64,000 nucleotides of DNA from Geobacter sp. UBA2189. GTDB lineage: Bacteria > Desulfobacterota > Desulfuromonadia > Geobacterales > Pseudopelobacteraceae. Positions 25,782 through 37,904 of this stretch are shown here, piece after piece. The position numbers and the translations under genes were made by a program. The notes beneath the pieces were generated by a model. The model was not told the DNA's origin. It did not search any database and worked only from the letters and a program-made list of their open reading frames with translations. The stretch lies in contig DCVL01000033.1 in the NCBI GenBank assembly GCA_002328035.1, positions 39,336 to 103,335 on the forward strand, in the 5' to 3' direction. Every line of letters starts with the position of its first letter. Within the stretch, counting starts at the first letter, position 1.

Positions 25782-27410
25782 ATGAGCATGTTTTGTTTTC
25801 AGTGCCAGGAAACAGCCAAAGGAACCGGGTGCACAGTAGCCGGAGTATGCGGGAAGAAGGAGAATACAGCTAACTTGCAGGATCTGCTAGTTTTTGCCCT
25901 GAAAGGTCTGGCTCTTACAGCCGTTGAGGCCAAACAGCAGGGTAAGCTGGATAACTCAACAGGGCTTTTTATCTGCCAGGCACTGTTTGCAACCATTACC
26001 AACGCAAACTTTGATGACAGCAGGATAACAGCACTTGTAAAAGAGGCATTATCCAGGCGTGATTCCCTTAAACTGGCGACCGGATTTGTCAGTGAAGAGG
26101 ATTCAGTCCGTTGGAACGGGGGCGAGGATCAGTTTGCAGCCAAAGCAAGAGAAGTGGGGGTTCTCTCACAACCGAACGAAGATGTTCGTTCATTAAGGGA
26201 ACTGCTCATCTATGGCCTTAAAGGAATGGCTGCCTACGCCGATCATGCTGCGATGCTCGGTTTTGAGAAAACGGAAATATATGACTACATGATATCCGCG
26301 CTTGCCTCCACCACCAGGGAACTCTCCGTAGGTGAGATGGTGGCAGAGGTTCTTAAGTGCGGCGAGGTAGCTGTAACCGCAATGGCTCTGCTGGACGAGG
26401 CCAATACAACCACCTACGGTAATCCCGAAATCACAAAGGTTAACATCGGTGTTAAAAGCAATCCTGGTATCCTGATCTCCGGACATGACCTGAAGGACAT
26501 GGAAGAACTTCTCGAGCAGACCGCAGGCACTGGCGTTGACGTCTACACCCATAGCGAGATGCTGCCCGCCAATTATTACCCCGCATTCAAGAAATACCCG
26601 CATTTTGTCGGTAACTACGGAAATGCCTGGTGGCAGCAGGACAAGGAGTTCGCATCCTTTAACGGCCCGATCCTGATGACCACCAACTGCATCACACCGG
26701 TAAAGGATACTTATAAGGACAGGATCTACACAACAGGTATGGCTGGATGGCCCGGAGCGGTTCATATTCCTGAACGTACAAAGGGAGGTAAAAAAGACTT
26801 TTCACAGATCATTGAGAAGGCGAAGAGCTGCCAGCCACCTGTAGAGATTGAAAAGGGGGAGATTATAGGCGGATTTGCCCACCATCAGGTTATGGCTCTG
26901 GCAGACAAGGTTGTCGAGGCGGTCAAATCTGGCGCTGTAAAGAGGTTTGTAGTGATGGCAGGATGTGATGGACGCCATACAAGCCGCAATTATTACACCC
27001 AGGTTGCGGAAAATCTTCCGAAAGACACGATTATACTCACCGCAGGCTGCGCCAAGTACAGATACAACAAGCTTAATCTGGGGGATATTGGCGGGATACC
27101 CAGGGTACTGGATGCCGGACAGTGCAACGACTCGTACTCGCTTGCATATATCGCCCTGCAACTGAAGCAGGTGTTTGGTCTGGATGATATCAACGACCTG
27201 CCAATCTCTTACGATATCGCATGGTACGAGCAGAAGGCCGTCGTTGTCCTACTTGCCCTGCTGTATCTGGGGGTAAAGCATATCCGCCTCGGACCGACAC
27301 TGCCGGCCTTCCTATCACCAAACGTTGCCAAGGTACTGGTTGAAAATTTTGATATCAAGCCAATAGGCACAGTTGCAGATGATGTGGCAGCAATAATGGC
27401 AGGCAAGTAG
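25782..27410 (+). CDS. hcp: hybrid cluster protein (hydroxylamine/NO reductase)
   Basis: A 542-aa protein. ATG 25782 has AAAGGAGGA 8 bases upstream (a TTG two codons earlier is too close). The N-terminal cluster ligands are C-x2-C-x8-C-x5-C ([20 protein letters not shown]), the [4Fe-4S] type of strict anaerobes rather than the [2Fe-2S] type of E. coli. Hybrid-cluster region residues are visible in [63 protein letters not shown] and [11 protein letters not shown]. It handles nitric oxide/hydroxylamine. Single gene with its own terminator; no hcr reductase gene is adjacent. Confidence 0.97.
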   Translation: MSMFCFQCQETAKGTGCTVAGVCGKKENTANLQDLLVFALKGLALTAVEAKQQGKLDNSTGLFICQALFATITNANFDDSRITALVKEALSRRDSLKLATGFVSEEDSVRWNGGEDQFAAKAREVGVLSQPNEDVRSLRELLIYGLKGMAAYADHAAMLGFEKTEIYDYMISALASTTRELSVGEMVAEVLKCGEVAVTAMALLDEANTTTYGNPEITKVNIGVKSNPGILISGHDLKDMEELLEQTAGTGVDVYTHSEMLPANYYPAFKKYPHFVGNYGNAWWQQDKEFASFNGPILMTTNCITPVKDTYKDRIYTTGMAGWPGAVHIPERTKGGKKDFSQIIEKAKSCQPPVEIEKGEIIGGFAHHQVMALADKVVEAVKSGAVKRFVVMAGCDGRHTSRNYYTQVAENLPKDTIILTAGCAKYRYNKLNLGDIGGIPRVLDAGQCNDSYSLAYIALQLKQVFGLDDINDLPISYDIAWYEQKAVVVLLALLYLGVKHIRLGPTLPAFLSPNVAKVLVENFDIKPIGTVADDVAAIMAGK

Positions 27411-27426
27411 AACCGAAACCTCAGGC

Positions 27427-27467
27427 AAACAGCGGATGGGTTAACCCCTTTCCGCTGTTTTTCTTTT
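27427..27467 (+). terminator. rho-independent terminator after hcp
   Basis: AAACAGCGGA pairs perfectly with TCCGCTGTTT (27451-27460), with GGGTTAACCC able to pair inside, followed by TTCTTTT. It lies 16 bases after hcp. Confidence 0.9.
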
Positions 27468-27586
27468 CGCTCAACCTTGCATCTTTACTCAGCAAAGAAA
27501 CAACCGAACATGGCAAGATCTGAAGCCCTGGTGAATTCTATATCTCACCCGCAATCTCTTTATCAAGGTTCCATAATTTCAAAAAC

Positions 27587-30500
27587 TTAAAGAGGAGGAT
27601 TCCGGTTCGATCCGTAGTCCAAAAGAGTGACAAATTCATCGGCAGCCAACGGCTTGCTCATCAGATATCCCTGGTACATATCACACTCCAGCTCTCTCAG
27701 CGTATCAAGCTGCTCCTGGCGTTCCACCCCTTCTGCAAGCACCTTGAATCCCATACAGCGAGCCATGTAGATGATTGTGCTCACCAGTTGCAAGTCCTTT
27801 GCCCCATGAGGGATATCATCAACAAATGATTTATCTATCTTCAGAAGATGCATGGGAAAATACTTCAGGTAGGCCAAAGACGAATAACCAGTGCCAAAAT
27901 CGTCCAGAGCAAGACGAACTCCCAGCTTGCGCAGATTCAGCAAGAGGCTGATCGTCTCTTCCCCCTGCTGCATCAGAGCCGATTCTGTAACTTCAAGTTC
28001 CAGGTATTCCGGAGTAAATCCGGTCTCTACAAGAATATCGGTCACAAGCTGTAGAAGATTCACCTGATGAAACTGATGTGGTGACAGATTTACTGCCAGG
28101 ACGATCGGAGGCAGACCTGCGTCAAGCCAGACCCTGCCCTGCCGACAGGCCTCGCGCAGGATCCACTCACCAAGTGGGACGATACAGCCGATCTCTTCAG
28201 CAAGCGGGATAAAACGGGACGGAGAGATCATACCAAGCTCCCGACTCTGCCAACGCAAGAGTGCCTCGGCTCCAACGATCCTGCCACTTGCCAGCTCAAC
28301 CTGCGGCTGATACACGACATGCAGCTCATTACGTTCAATGGCTCGTCGCAAAAGGTTGCCTATCTCTAATCGCTCAAGAGCCTGGGCGGTAAACTCTTCA
28401 CTGAAGAAGGCAAATCCTAACCGCCCGCGATTATTTGCCCTGAAAAGCGCCGCATCAGCCCTTTGCAGCAGTTCCATCGGCTTTTTAGCATGGTCTGGAT
28501 ATATGGCGATGCCGATACTGACGCCGGTACGCAGTTCTATTCCGCCAGCAAGCTGAAACGGTTCTTGAATCAATTGAAGGAGGTCTTGCGCAATGAGAGC
28601 CACAGCGGCAGGTTCTTCAATCCCTTCCAACAGGATGATAAATTCATCTCCCCCCAGGCGAGCCAGCAGGTCGCTTCCCCGCACCCGCGTCTTCAGGCGC
28701 TGGGCAACCAGCCGCAACAGATCATCGCCGGTCAGATACCCAAAACTGTCATTGACATCCTTAAAGTGATCCAAATCCAGACAGAGCAGGGCAAGTTTAT
28801 GCTTTTCTCGCTCTGCACGGGCAATGGCCTGTGTCAGTTGCAAACATAACATCTGGCGATTGGGCAGGTCTGTCAGCGGATCATGAAGGGATAAATAATC
28901 AAGCTTCTGTTCTGAATTTTTTATCCTGCTGATATCACTGAATACCGCTATATAATTGCTGATCTTGCCCTGTCTCTCTTTTACAGCATTGATGGAAAGC
29001 AGAGCGGGATAGAGTTCGCCGTTCTTGCGACGGTTCCAGATCTCTCCCCGCCAGGAGCCAGTTTCCTGTAGAGCCTGCCACAAAGCCTGATAAAAATCCC
29101 GTTCGTGACGATCAGACTTGAGCAGTCGTGGCGTCTGCCCAGATACCTCTTCAGGACTGTATCCGGTCACTTCGCTAAAAGCGCGGTTCACCAGCAGAAT
29201 CCGTTCAAACGGATCGGTTACGATAATCCCCTCACTGCTGTTTTCAAAGACACTGGCAGCAAGGTTCAGTTCGTGCTGAATCTGCCGTTGATGCCTTTCC
29301 TGCTCCTCTATATCAAGGGCGTAAACCAGATCCCCAACCAATTCATCCATCAGGCCTCTTTCCCTGTCGTCAAAGAGATCCTCAGTTTTGGCATAGACGG
29401 CCAAGACGGCCGTTAGAGCCTGCTCCGGACAGATGTTATATATCCACTGAGCGTGAAACGGCTTGATCCTGTAAAGATTAAGGCAAGGGGGGCATAGCAA
29501 CTGTTCGGCATTTTCATCATTTATCCCCCCCACAACCTGTAGTCCGGCAGTGCCATCAAGCTGTTGGGTAAGACTGTCACCGCTGCACAACTCTACCAGC
29601 TGGTCACGGGAAATCCCTGCGGCGGCAGCAGGGAAATATCCCCCTGAACCATCTTGGATGCCGACCCAGGCCATGACAAAGTTTTCATCGCTCACCAGGG
29701 TATCACAGGTAAACTGAAACAGTTCCATTGCTGAAGGTTTATGCACTATCTTCTGGTTGATTGCTGAGAGGATACGGTACAGGCGAGCCATACGCCGTGT
29801 CTCCTGCTCAAGCCTGCCAAGCTCATCAAGTTGCCACTGATTGGTTGCCTCACGCTTATCGAGTTCCGCCAGCATGCTGTTAAAGCTTTCAGACAAACGC
29901 TGCAATTCAGGGGATCCCAGGATTTGCAGATAGCGTTCATCACCTGCGAGACGAGGTAACTGCTCAAGATGACAGCTAAAGGCAGACAACGGGGCGGTCA
30001 GACTTCGCGCCAACCGCCAGGAAATAATTCCCCCCAGAGTCCCCAGCAACAGTGTCAGCACAGTCAGAAACCGGACGGCAGTACGCATCGGCGCATGTGC
30101 CTCAGCTTCAGGGAAGGTTGCAACCAGAATCCAGGAAGCCTGGGTCAGTGGGCGAAAACTTGCTATCTGCCTGATGCCCTGTAAGTTTGTAATCACCCCT
30201 GAGCCGCTCCGGCCGCTGACCGCATGATCAAACAGACTGTTTATTCCAAAAGCCTGATCCTTTGCAAGGAGCGTGCTGGCGTCTGAAGCCACCAGCATGG
30301 TTCGGTCACGGCCAAAAAGATACAGGGCTCCGTTCTTTCCGATATCTTTTCTGGCAAGCGCACCGAGAAAATTCTGACGTTGCAAGCTGATCCCACCAGA
30401 GAGAAAACCTAACGTATGATCTGTAGCATCCTTTATGGGCACCAGGAACTGCACAACGGTATGGTGTGACGGTTTGGTGGAGCGGAACGGCTGGCTGACT

Positions 30501-30940
30501 ATCGGTCTGTTTACCCTGACCGCATCTTTAAAGAAGGGATATCCTGCAAAATTCCAGATGGTTCTGTCCGGGTTTTTGGGGGTCTCGGCCACAAGGCGTC
30601 CTGTGCGGGTAAACAGAGCCAGTCCGTTATCAAAGATATGCTGGCTGCCGATCCGGTTGTTCAGGTACTGTTCAGCTTCAGCCTGGTTGAAAAGTGCCTG
30701 GCTCGGCATGACAGCTGCCACCCCGTCAAGGGCTCGCAATGCTGATGAAATCTGGTCATCAACCCCCTGGGCAAGCCCTTCCAGCAGCATCTGCTGCTGA
30801 CGGCCAAAGGCATCGGTGTACTGTCGCGCCACAACAGAGAGGGAGCCGGCCAGTATTCCCAGTGCGATCATAAGCCCGCTAACGGTCATAACCAGTGCCA
30901 GCCTGTTTTGCAGAGTCAATCTGTCCCAAAAACGGTTCAT
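27587..30940 (-). CDS. cache-HAMP-GAF-PAS-GGDEF-EAL c-di-GMP signalling protein
   Basis: A 1117-aa protein. ATG 30940 overlaps the upstream stop (ATGA) and has AAAAGGA upstream; an earlier ATG at 30982 lies deep in the previous gene. TM1 (about 15-38), a periplasmic double-cache sensor (about 40-280), TM2 (about 288-310), HAMP, a GAF-like region (about 390-560), PAS (about 575-690; [20 protein letters not shown]), GGDEF ([14 protein letters not shown], with an RxxD inhibitory site 5 residues upstream) and EAL ([25 protein letters not shown]). Both catalytic sites look intact, so it may both make and break c-di-GMP. Coupled to the hybrid kinase upstream. Confidence 0.93.
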   Translation of the reverse strand: MNRFWDRLTLQNRLALVMTVSGLMIALGILAGSLSVVARQYTDAFGRQQQMLLEGLAQGVDDQISSALRALDGVAAVMPSQALFNQAEAEQYLNNRIGSQHIFDNGLALFTRTGRLVAETPKNPDRTIWNFAGYPFFKDAVRVNRPIVSQPFRSTKPSHHTVVQFLVPIKDATDHTLGFLSGGISLQRQNFLGALARKDIGKNGALYLFGRDRTMLVASDASTLLAKDQAFGINSLFDHAVSGRSGSGVITNLQGIRQIASFRPLTQASWILVATFPEAEAHAPMRTAVRFLTVLTLLLGTLGGIISWRLARSLTAPLSAFSCHLEQLPRLAGDERYLQILGSPELQRLSESFNSMLAELDKREATNQWQLDELGRLEQETRRMARLYRILSAINQKIVHKPSAMELFQFTCDTLVSDENFVMAWVGIQDGSGGYFPAAAAGISRDQLVELCSGDSLTQQLDGTAGLQVVGGINDENAEQLLCPPCLNLYRIKPFHAQWIYNICPEQALTAVLAVYAKTEDLFDDRERGLMDELVGDLVYALDIEEQERHQRQIQHELNLAASVFENSSEGIIVTDPFERILLVNRAFSEVTGYSPEEVSGQTPRLLKSDRHERDFYQALWQALQETGSWRGEIWNRRKNGELYPALLSINAVKERQGKISNYIAVFSDISRIKNSEQKLDYLSLHDPLTDLPNRQMLCLQLTQAIARAEREKHKLALLCLDLDHFKDVNDSFGYLTGDDLLRLVAQRLKTRVRGSDLLARLGGDEFIILLEGIEEPAAVALIAQDLLQLIQEPFQLAGGIELRTGVSIGIAIYPDHAKKPMELLQRADAALFRANNRGRLGFAFFSEEFTAQALERLEIGNLLRRAIERNELHVVYQPQVELASGRIVGAEALLRWQSRELGMISPSRFIPLAEEIGCIVPLGEWILREACRQGRVWLDAGLPPIVLAVNLSPHQFHQVNLLQLVTDILVETGFTPEYLELEVTESALMQQGEETISLLLNLRKLGVRLALDDFGTGYSSLAYLKYFPMHLLKIDKSFVDDIPHGAKDLQLVSTIIYMARCMGFKVLAEGVERQEQLDTLRELECDMYQGYLMSKPLAADEFVTLLDYGSNRNPPL

Positions 30941-32940
30941 GGCGTTCCTTTTAGCCATGGCTCGGCTCTCTGTGACGCCCATTTCTCAACGGTTTGCTGT
31001 AATGTCCCAACTATAATCGGCTTAATCAGGTAATCATTTATTCCCGCTTTCAGACAGGCCTCTCGTGCATCAGGACAGATATTTGCCGTAATGGCAATGA
31101 TCGGGATATTCCTGTTTTTTACAGGTGATGAAGTACTACGGATAATGGTAGTCGCCTCAAGTCCCCCCAGCTCTGGCATCTGGCAATCCAGCAGAATCAG
31201 ATTGTACTCCTTTTGCTGTAGCGCTTCGAGCGCCTCTTGTCCGTTCGTCACTGAATCAACTGCATAGCCGAGCTTTCGCAGCAGCGATTCGGTGACGCTC
31301 CTGTTGATCGCATCATCCTCAGCAACCAAGATCTGTGCCTTAGTCAATCCTGGCTTAATGACAGAGAGGCAGGTATCTGAAGCAGGAGAAAGGCTGTACA
31401 GCCCTTGATCAAAAATGGACTTTTTCAGGCACATGGTAAATCTGATAGTGGTTCCGATCCCTTCCTGACTCTGCAATCCGATCGTGCCACCCATCAATTC
31501 CACCAACTGCCTGGCTATGGTCAACCCCAGGCCGGTGCCGCCAAACTGTCGTGTGGTCGAGGCGCTGGCCTGGGTAAACGGTTGAAACAGACGTTCTTGC
31601 CGGTCTGTGGGTACGCCAATACCTGTATCCGCGACCGCACAGCTTAGGATGACTCTGTCAGGATCTTCTGATTCGGCGTTGCACCTCACAGAGACAGAGC
31701 CTTTAGGGGTAAATTTGATGGAGTTGCTCAGCAGGTTGAACAGAATCTGCCTAATCCGAACAGGGTCGCCTTCAAGAAAGGTAGGGGTGCCGGAGTCAAT
31801 CGTGGCATACAGCTCAATCCCTTTTGCCTCAGCCATCACTGCCAGCAGATCTCTAATCTCATCCAGGAGAGGTTTAAGGTTAAACGGAATTGACTCCAGC
31901 TCCAGCTTATTGGCTTCAATCTTCGAAAAATCAAGGATGTTGTTGATTAACGTGAGCAAGGTATAACTGCTGCTGGAAATCAATTCAGCATATTCACGCT
32001 GATTGGGGGTCAGCTCCGTGTCCAGCAGCAGTCCGGCCAAACCGATTACACCATTCATCGGGGTGCGGATCTCATGGCTCATGGTGGCAAGAAACATACT
32101 TTTAGCATGGTTGGCCTCTTCAGCATCAGCTCGAGCCTGTTTCAGATCAGCCACCATCTGCTGCATCATGGCAAAGATCCGCCTGGCCTCATCATGATAA
32201 ACTTCAGGATGCTCATTCTGCGGAGCATCAGAGGCTATTGCAGTGGCCAACTGCAAGGTTTGCTGAAAGGGGCGGTTGATCTTTTGTGCAGTGTAGAAAG
32301 AAAAAAGCAAAAGCAGCAGTCCCAGAGTAATGCTGAGAACGATCGCTGTACGTTGGCCTACGGCTATGCCGGCATATACATCATCCAGATAGATGCCGCT
32401 GCCAACCACCCAGCCCCAGGGCTGGAAGAGTTGTACGAATGACACCTTGGGAATTGCTTCTGTGGTACCCAACCGTGTCCACTGATATTCGAGAAAACCT
32501 TTGCCGTGCGCATTCACTATCTGGTTCATCTCGACAAACAGGAGATTGCCAGCTGGATCCTTATACAGGGATAGATCCTGACTTTCAAGCCAGGGGCGGG
32601 TTGGGTGCATAATCATCTTGAGCTGCATGTCATGAACCCAGATGTAATGTTTTGTGTCTGTTCGAAAACCGCGCAGCTCCTGAAGAACCATTTTCTGCGC
32701 GTCGGCAAGCCTAATTTGCCCCCGTTGCACCTGCCCCGCCCGTTGTTGAAGCAATGAATGCGCAGCAGACACCAACTGTCGGCAGTCTTCTTTCCGCTCG
32801 TCCAGCATGGTCTGACGGTAGAGCGGAATCAAGTAAAAATTGATGAAGAGGGCGAATGCAAGGACACAGATCAGCGCAATACCGAATATTTTGGTAAATA
32901 CACTGAGGCTGAATTTTTGTAAAAAATTGGAGCTGTCCAT
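30937..32940 (-). CDS. cache-domain hybrid histidine kinase with receiver
   Basis: A 667-aa protein: TM1 (about 14-34), a periplasmic sCache_2-type domain (about 35-200; [35 protein letters not shown]), TM2 (about 205-225), a linker helix, HisKA ([20 protein letters not shown]), HATPase ([31 protein letters not shown]) and a C-terminal receiver ([33 protein letters not shown]). No Hpt domain is present. sCache_2 domains commonly bind small carboxylates. Its stop overlaps the GGDEF-EAL gene start, so the two are coupled and probably act on related signals. Confidence 0.93.
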   Translation of the reverse strand: MDSSNFLQKFSLSVFTKIFGIALICVLAFALFINFYLIPLYRQTMLDERKEDCRQLVSAAHSLLQQRAGQVQRGQIRLADAQKMVLQELRGFRTDTKHYIWVHDMQLKMIMHPTRPWLESQDLSLYKDPAGNLLFVEMNQIVNAHGKGFLEYQWTRLGTTEAIPKVSFVQLFQPWGWVVGSGIYLDDVYAGIAVGQRTAIVLSITLGLLLLLFSFYTAQKINRPFQQTLQLATAIASDAPQNEHPEVYHDEARRIFAMMQQMVADLKQARADAEEANHAKSMFLATMSHEIRTPMNGVIGLAGLLLDTELTPNQREYAELISSSSYTLLTLINNILDFSKIEANKLELESIPFNLKPLLDEIRDLLAVMAEAKGIELYATIDSGTPTFLEGDPVRIRQILFNLLSNSIKFTPKGSVSVRCNAESEDPDRVILSCAVADTGIGVPTDRQERLFQPFTQASASTTRQFGGTGLGLTIARQLVELMGGTIGLQSQEGIGTTIRFTMCLKKSIFDQGLYSLSPASDTCLSVIKPGLTKAQILVAEDDAINRSVTESLLRKLGYAVDSVTNGQEALEALQQKEYNLILLDCQMPELGGLEATTIIRSTSSPVKNRNIPIIAITANICPDAREACLKAGINDYLIKPIIVGTLQQTVEKWASQRAEPWLKGTP

Positions 32941-33212
32941 ATAATGAAAGTCTTCCTTTTCCTAAAGCTCCTTTCAACAGTTAAAACATAATATATTAAT
33001 AATATTATAGTTTTATCTTTAGTCGTTTCAGGAATTACATACAACAATTTTAATAATGTTTGGCTCAGATCAGCATGAACACAAAAAGTGCCATTATCTT
33101 AACTTGTTACTGCAATAAAGGGATAGACAGGATAATTTGGCAAATCAGAACTACCCGACTTGCTTTGCAGCTATCCAGTTCAGTGAAGTTTTAAGTTGGC
33201 CGACATGGTATT

Positions 33213-34829
33213 TCACAGCCTAAATCTTCTGACTATTTCCTGAAGGTCATTGGCCATGACGGACAGCAGAGATGCTGAGGTAGCCGATTCTTGAGCGCCG
33301 CTTGATGTTTTTTCAATGACAACAGTAATCCTCTGCATATTGTTGCTTATATCATTGATAGTTGCTGTCTGTTCTTCTGCTGCAGTGGCAACCTGACTTA
33401 TCTGCAAAGAAACCTGATTTACATCTTTCTGAATGCTCTGTAGGGCTTCTCCAGAGCAGGCTGCCTTGGCCGTACCCTGCTCAACATCTTTTACTCCCTC
33501 TTCCATCATACTTACCGCTGAGCGGGTTTCAGACTGGATTGTGCGAATCATCTCACCTATCTCCTTCGTAGCTCTGGTGGTACGCTCTGCCAAAGCACGA
33601 ACCTCATCGGCAACAACCGCAAAACCTCGTCCCTGTTCGCCGGCTCTAGCCGCCTCTATGGCAGCGTTTAGTGCAAGGAGATTGGTCTGATCGGCGATAT
33701 CCTCAATAGTGCCAATAATGGTGCCTATCTGATCTGAACGTTCTCCCAAGTTTGCAACTGTCACTGCAGTTTGATGTACCCGTGCGGCGATCTGTTCCAT
33801 AGAGTGAACTGTCTGTTCCACCACCTGCGCCCCCTCACTTGCACTTGAAGCAGCATCCTGCGCTCCTGTTGCCGCTCTTTGGCAACTGTTTGCAATATCG
33901 CTGGCCGTTGCAGATATCTCTTCGTCGGCAGTTGCAACTGTTTGAGCTTGCGCAACAACCTCCTCCGAGCCTTTAGCCATCTCTTCAGCGGTTACTTGTA
34001 ATCGGGTAGCCGCTGATGCAACTGCCGAAGAGGTAGAGGCAACTTGCTGGATAGTGTTTCTAAGGTTATCAGTCATGGTTTGAAACGCACCGGTCAATAT
34101 GCCGATTTCATCATTACTCTTCACCTCTACTTTTACAGCCAGATCTCCTTCTGCTACCCTCCTGGCGTTTGAGACCAGATTAGCGACAGGGACAGTTATG
34201 GAGCGAGAGATAAGAACCCCAAATATAAACGCCAACAGTGCCCCAAAAATAGCCAGGGCAGTCATTGTCCATCCAGAGCTATTGGCAAGGGTTCTATTGG
34301 CATCAGCCAGAATCCCTCCATGCTTGATCTTCAATTCAACCAGTTTGGCAATACTGCTCTGCAGCTTGACACCTGCGCCACCTGCGCCTCCATTGATATA
34401 ATTAAAATATTCATCGGCTCTATTCTCTTTGGCCATTACAAAGAGGTGCTCAACAACCACACCATAGTTATTTCTGGCTTTTTTAAACTCATCAAAAAAC
34501 TGCTTGCCATCCTCTGAAAAAATAGTTTTTTCATAAAGCTCCGCCTCTTTATCTATCGAATGCAAGAGTTCTCTGACCTGGCTGGAAAGCTTTAGAAATT
34601 CATCAGGATTTCCATTAATACGGGTAAAATCACCACGCAAAACAGTTCTGATCCTCTGAAAATCAGTAGATATTTTAACTAATTGCCCTAATGGATGGGT
34701 GATCCTTTGATACATCTTGGCATCTGCCATCTCTAAACGATGTATCTGAAGATAGCCAAAAAGACCAATAACTAAGGCCACTACAGCAACCAAAAGAAAT
34801 CCGCCAATAAGTTTAGCACCAAGCTTCAT
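33213..34829 (-). CDS. methyl-accepting chemotaxis protein
   Basis: A 538-aa chemoreceptor: TM1 (about 7-27), a periplasmic four-helix-bundle sensor (about 28-188) with a Gly-rich kink ([15 protein letters not shown]), TM2 (about 190-210), HAMP, and a signalling domain with the conserved hairpin tip [40 protein letters not shown]. It ends in FRL with no CheR-binding pentapeptide. An AAAAGGGGG site precedes ATG. It lies 59 bases after the heme-c GGDEF-EAL gene and may be in its operon. No che genes are adjacent in this block. Confidence 0.95.
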   Translation of the reverse strand: MKLGAKLIGGFLLVAVVALVIGLFGYLQIHRLEMADAKMYQRITHPLGQLVKISTDFQRIRTVLRGDFTRINGNPDEFLKLSSQVRELLHSIDKEAELYEKTIFSEDGKQFFDEFKKARNNYGVVVEHLFVMAKENRADEYFNYINGGAGGAGVKLQSSIAKLVELKIKHGGILADANRTLANSSGWTMTALAIFGALLAFIFGVLISRSITVPVANLVSNARRVAEGDLAVKVEVKSNDEIGILTGAFQTMTDNLRNTIQQVASTSSAVASAATRLQVTAEEMAKGSEEVVAQAQTVATADEEISATASDIANSCQRAATGAQDAASSASEGAQVVEQTVHSMEQIAARVHQTAVTVANLGERSDQIGTIIGTIEDIADQTNLLALNAAIEAARAGEQGRGFAVVADEVRALAERTTRATKEIGEMIRTIQSETRSAVSMMEEGVKDVEQGTAKAACSGEALQSIQKDVNQVSLQISQVATAAEEQTATINDISNNMQRITVVIEKTSSGAQESATSASLLSVMANDLQEIVRRFRL

Positions 34830-34888
34830 ATCGCGCCCCCTTTTATAAAATAATAAGCGCCAACCTTAGTCCCGTTATCTGTATATTT

Positions 34889-37474
34889 TCAGGTGCGGCA
34901 TGCCGGTGTTACTGAAATTTCAGGCGATGGCATGCCGGTGTGATAACCTTGAACCATATCTATTCCCAGTTCATGTACTGCCTTCAGCAGTTCCTCGTTT
35001 TCTATATACTCGGCAATGGTTTTTATGCCGAACTCCTTTGCCAGCACAGCCAGGGTCTTGACAAAGGCCATATCCTTTGGATCATTAAGCATATTACAGA
35101 CAAACATCCCTTCTATCTTGACAAAATCTATTGGCAATCTCCGAATGTACTGAAATGAAGAGAAGCCTGACCCGAAGTCATCAATGGCAAATTTAAAGCC
35201 CTCCAGCTTAAGATCCTGAACAAACTGCTCAAGCAGGGTCATGTTCTTGACGGTCTCACGCTCGGTTATCTCAAATACCACCTTGTCATGGGCAATCCGG
35301 TAGCGATTGGCCAGCTTGATCACTGATGGCACATATTCCTTAAGAATTAGTGATTTCGGAGACATATTGATGAATAGATACCCTTGATAGTTGATCATCT
35401 GAGCCATGCTGAAGACCTTTTCCATCAGAATACTGTCAAGGCGACTAACGATACTCAGCTTCTCAGCGATCTCAATAAACTCCGAGGCTGCTATTACCTG
35501 GTCGCCCACAACCACACGGCATAGCACCTCATTGCAAAGCACCTGGGTTCCATCACTGGTTAGAATAGGCTGGAAATATGGAACCACCTGCTTTTCATCC
35601 AGCACCTTTAATAAAAGCTGGGACATCTCGTTGCTCTGCTGAAATACTTCAACCACATCATTGTCGTTAGGGATAACAATGCAGTTTTTACCCATTGATT
35701 TTGCCTTGTAGGTCATATTGTCGGCAAAGATAAACAGGTCTTTCGCTGTTACCGCATGCTCAGGAGAAACTGCATAGCCTATAGATGCAGTACCACGGAT
35801 CTTGCTTCCATCCGTTGTCACAAGGATCATGTCCTGCATCGCTTCCCTTATCCGGTCAGCTACCATATAAACCTGTTCCTGATCTGCATCGGGCAGGATT
35901 ATCGCAAATTCGTCTCCACCATACCTGGCCAACACATCCCCCAAGCGGAGACAGTTGTGAATGGTGTCTGCAATCATTCTGAGATAATTATCGCCAACCA
36001 GATGACCGTAACTGTCATTTATATGCTTGAAGTTATCAAGATCTACTACCAGCACTCCGAACGTCTGACCATGTCGTTCAGCCCGTCCTATCTCATACCC
36101 AAGCAGCTCCCAGAAAACCCTCTGATTGAACAGATTGGTAAGAGGATCTCTGGTCGCATAGTATTCAAGATCCTTTGTGTATTTGTAGATTGCCTTTATG
36201 GATCCTATTACGTTTAACAGGGTAGTCAGTATACTGTTGATAACAAGTGAACGAACCGGATCAGCAATTATTCTTGATTGCACACCGATTCCAACCACAC
36301 CGCCAATCTGCGGTGAATCCAGGTACAGCGACTTTGTTTCCATAGCTATCTCTTCTTCCTGCAACTGTAGTTTTGCTGCATATGGATCCGCGATATTATG
36401 GACTATTGATATACCGGGCTCAGAGCTACAGTGAAGTTTTTCAGTTCTGGCCTGTTCGAGGATTATTCCCTCCATTATGGTACGAGTATTATCCGTTGGC
36501 GGGACTGACCAGAACACCTCAATGTCGTAACTTTCGTCCTCAACCTGAAAGATGCAAAACAACGCATATGCTGGCATCACCTTATTTACTTCATTCAGCA
36601 GATAAGTGACCCTTTCTTTCCAGTCACGGATCGCCTCCGAGGTTATGATAAAACGCTCCAATACCCTTATCTCAAACTCCAGCATCTCCCTTCCCACAGC
36701 AACATCTCTGATTCGGATAACCAGTGCGCCTATTTCTGCATAAATTGCCTCAAGTTCTCCAAATTTTAGAGTTTCTCCTTCCGTCTCCAGTTCCTCTCCA
36801 AGTTTGGTCAGATCAGAGACAGAGGTTACAGAGTGCACCTTCCGGTTCAGGCGTGCTATGGCATCCCCCAGGTGATGGTTGACAAATCGTGACACCAAAA
36901 GAGCCATAAAAAAAGGAATCGGCAGCAGCATAAAAAAGGCGGCCAGTACCCGATTGAACAGCTCTTCTCGGTTCCGGCCTATATCCTCCCTGATAACCAG
37001 CACCCCCATAAGCTGTCCCTGTTTGGCATCAGCATGGCATTTCAGGCATCTGGCCTGTGCCTTCAGCGGGAAGGCATGGTCAAAGAGCTGCATGGTCATC
37101 AGATGGGTCGACTTCCCGCTTTTGGCCGAGTCTATCACGGTCTGGGATCTGACCTTTTCAGGGATCTTCCCGTCCAGCGTTTCCCTGAGACAGATGGTCA
37201 GACGAGGGAAGAGACGACGATATTCATTCAGCTTTTTTTCTATGTTGCAGATTTCGCTCCCTTGCTCCATCAGCAGCGCCATGCTTGCCTGGATCTGTTC
37301 CGCCACGGCCAGAGACTCCCGCATGGTAGTCTCTTTTGCCGCTTGAAGAAAAAACCATGAGACAACGCCAATCACCAGCATAAAGGTAACCGCAGAGACA
37401 ATTATGATTGCGGTAAAGATGAACCGCTTGAGGGTTATTGATGTAAAAGCAACAAACTGTTTCAATAAAAACAT
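34889..37474 (-). CDS. c-type-heme GGDEF-EAL protein with degenerate EAL domain
   Basis: An 861-aa protein: TM1 (about 17-42), a periplasmic sensor region (43-178) with one c-heme motif C-x2-C-H at 143-147 (ARCLKCHADAKQG), TM2 (about 180-200), a HAMP-like linker, a GAF-like region, GGDEF (LARYGGDEFAIILPD, with RxxD inhibitory site RLGD) and an EAL-like domain where the signature reads NEVLCRV instead of EAL and KIE replaces KID. The heme site suggests redox, NO or CO sensing, as in DUF3365-type heme sensors. GGDEF looks active; phosphodiesterase activity is doubtful. It lies 19 bases after a lone receiver gene. Confidence 0.9.
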   Translation of the reverse strand: MFLLKQFVAFTSITLKRFIFTAIIIVSAVTFMLVIGVVSWFFLQAAKETTMRESLAVAEQIQASMALLMEQGSEICNIEKKLNEYRRLFPRLTICLRETLDGKIPEKVRSQTVIDSAKSGKSTHLMTMQLFDHAFPLKAQARCLKCHADAKQGQLMGVLVIREDIGRNREELFNRVLAAFFMLLPIPFFMALLVSRFVNHHLGDAIARLNRKVHSVTSVSDLTKLGEELETEGETLKFGELEAIYAEIGALVIRIRDVAVGREMLEFEIRVLERFIITSEAIRDWKERVTYLLNEVNKVMPAYALFCIFQVEDESYDIEVFWSVPPTDNTRTIMEGIILEQARTEKLHCSSEPGISIVHNIADPYAAKLQLQEEEIAMETKSLYLDSPQIGGVVGIGVQSRIIADPVRSLVINSILTTLLNVIGSIKAIYKYTKDLEYYATRDPLTNLFNQRVFWELLGYEIGRAERHGQTFGVLVVDLDNFKHINDSYGHLVGDNYLRMIADTIHNCLRLGDVLARYGGDEFAIILPDADQEQVYMVADRIREAMQDMILVTTDGSKIRGTASIGYAVSPEHAVTAKDLFIFADNMTYKAKSMGKNCIVIPNDNDVVEVFQQSNEMSQLLLKVLDEKQVVPYFQPILTSDGTQVLCNEVLCRVVVGDQVIAASEFIEIAEKLSIVSRLDSILMEKVFSMAQMINYQGYLFINMSPKSLILKEYVPSVIKLANRYRIAHDKVVFEITERETVKNMTLLEQFVQDLKLEGFKFAIDDFGSGFSSFQYIRRLPIDFVKIEGMFVCNMLNDPKDMAFVKTLAVLAKEFGIKTIAEYIENEELLKAVHELGIDMVQGYHTGMPSPEISVTPACRT

Positions 37475-37493
37475 AAACTCACACTCTTAGCCT

Positions 37494-37904
37494 CTAATCA
37501 AGATTCAGCCACTTATTGATGGTTTTCTCCAGAAGTTCGAAATTAACCGGCTTCGTCAGGTAATCATTCATACCGGCATTCAGGCAGGCTTCACCTGATT
37601 CTTCATAACTGTTTGCCGTAAGAGCTATGATAGGTATTTCTCGGTTTCTTGCAGGAGAATCTTCCAGATTACGAATAATCTTGGTTGCTTCGAGTCCGCC
37701 CATAACCGGCATCTGATAATCCATAAAAACCAGATCATAGTCGTTTTTACTAACAGCAATCAGAGCCTCCCTGCCATCCTTTACCGAATCAACCTGATGC
37801 CCCATATTAATAATCATATTTTTGACAACCAGCCTGTTGAGCAATAGATCTTCCGCTAAAAGTATATATGCCTGTTGAGGGGTATTCCTTTGTATAGTAG
37901 ACAC
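37494..37904 (-). CDS. single-domain response regulator (receiver only)
   Basis: A 136-aa protein with only a CheY-like receiver: ILLAEDLLLNRLVVKNMI, phospho-acceptor in DLVFMDYQMPVMGGLEATK, the conserved Thr/Ala position in IPIIALTANSYEES and Lys in MNDYLTKPVN. The start is GTG 37904 (AAAGG 7 bases upstream). It most resembles the receivers of hybrid kinases such as the one at 30937-32940, so it may be a detached hybrid-kinase receiver acting as a phosphate intermediate. First gene of the block that continues with the heme-c GGDEF-EAL gene. Confidence 0.92.
   Translation of the reverse strand: MSTIQRNTPQQAYILLAEDLLLNRLVVKNMIINMGHQVDSVKDGREALIAVSKNDYDLVFMDYQMPVMGGLEATKIIRNLEDSPARNREIPIIALTANSYEESGEACLNAGMNDYLTKPVNFELLEKTINKWLNLD

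Noticed and set aside
27587..30982. Upstream ATG 30982 as start for the GGDEF-EAL gene.
   Set aside because: It would overlap the preceding gene by 46 bases; the ATG at 30940 has a better site and a standard ATGA overlap.
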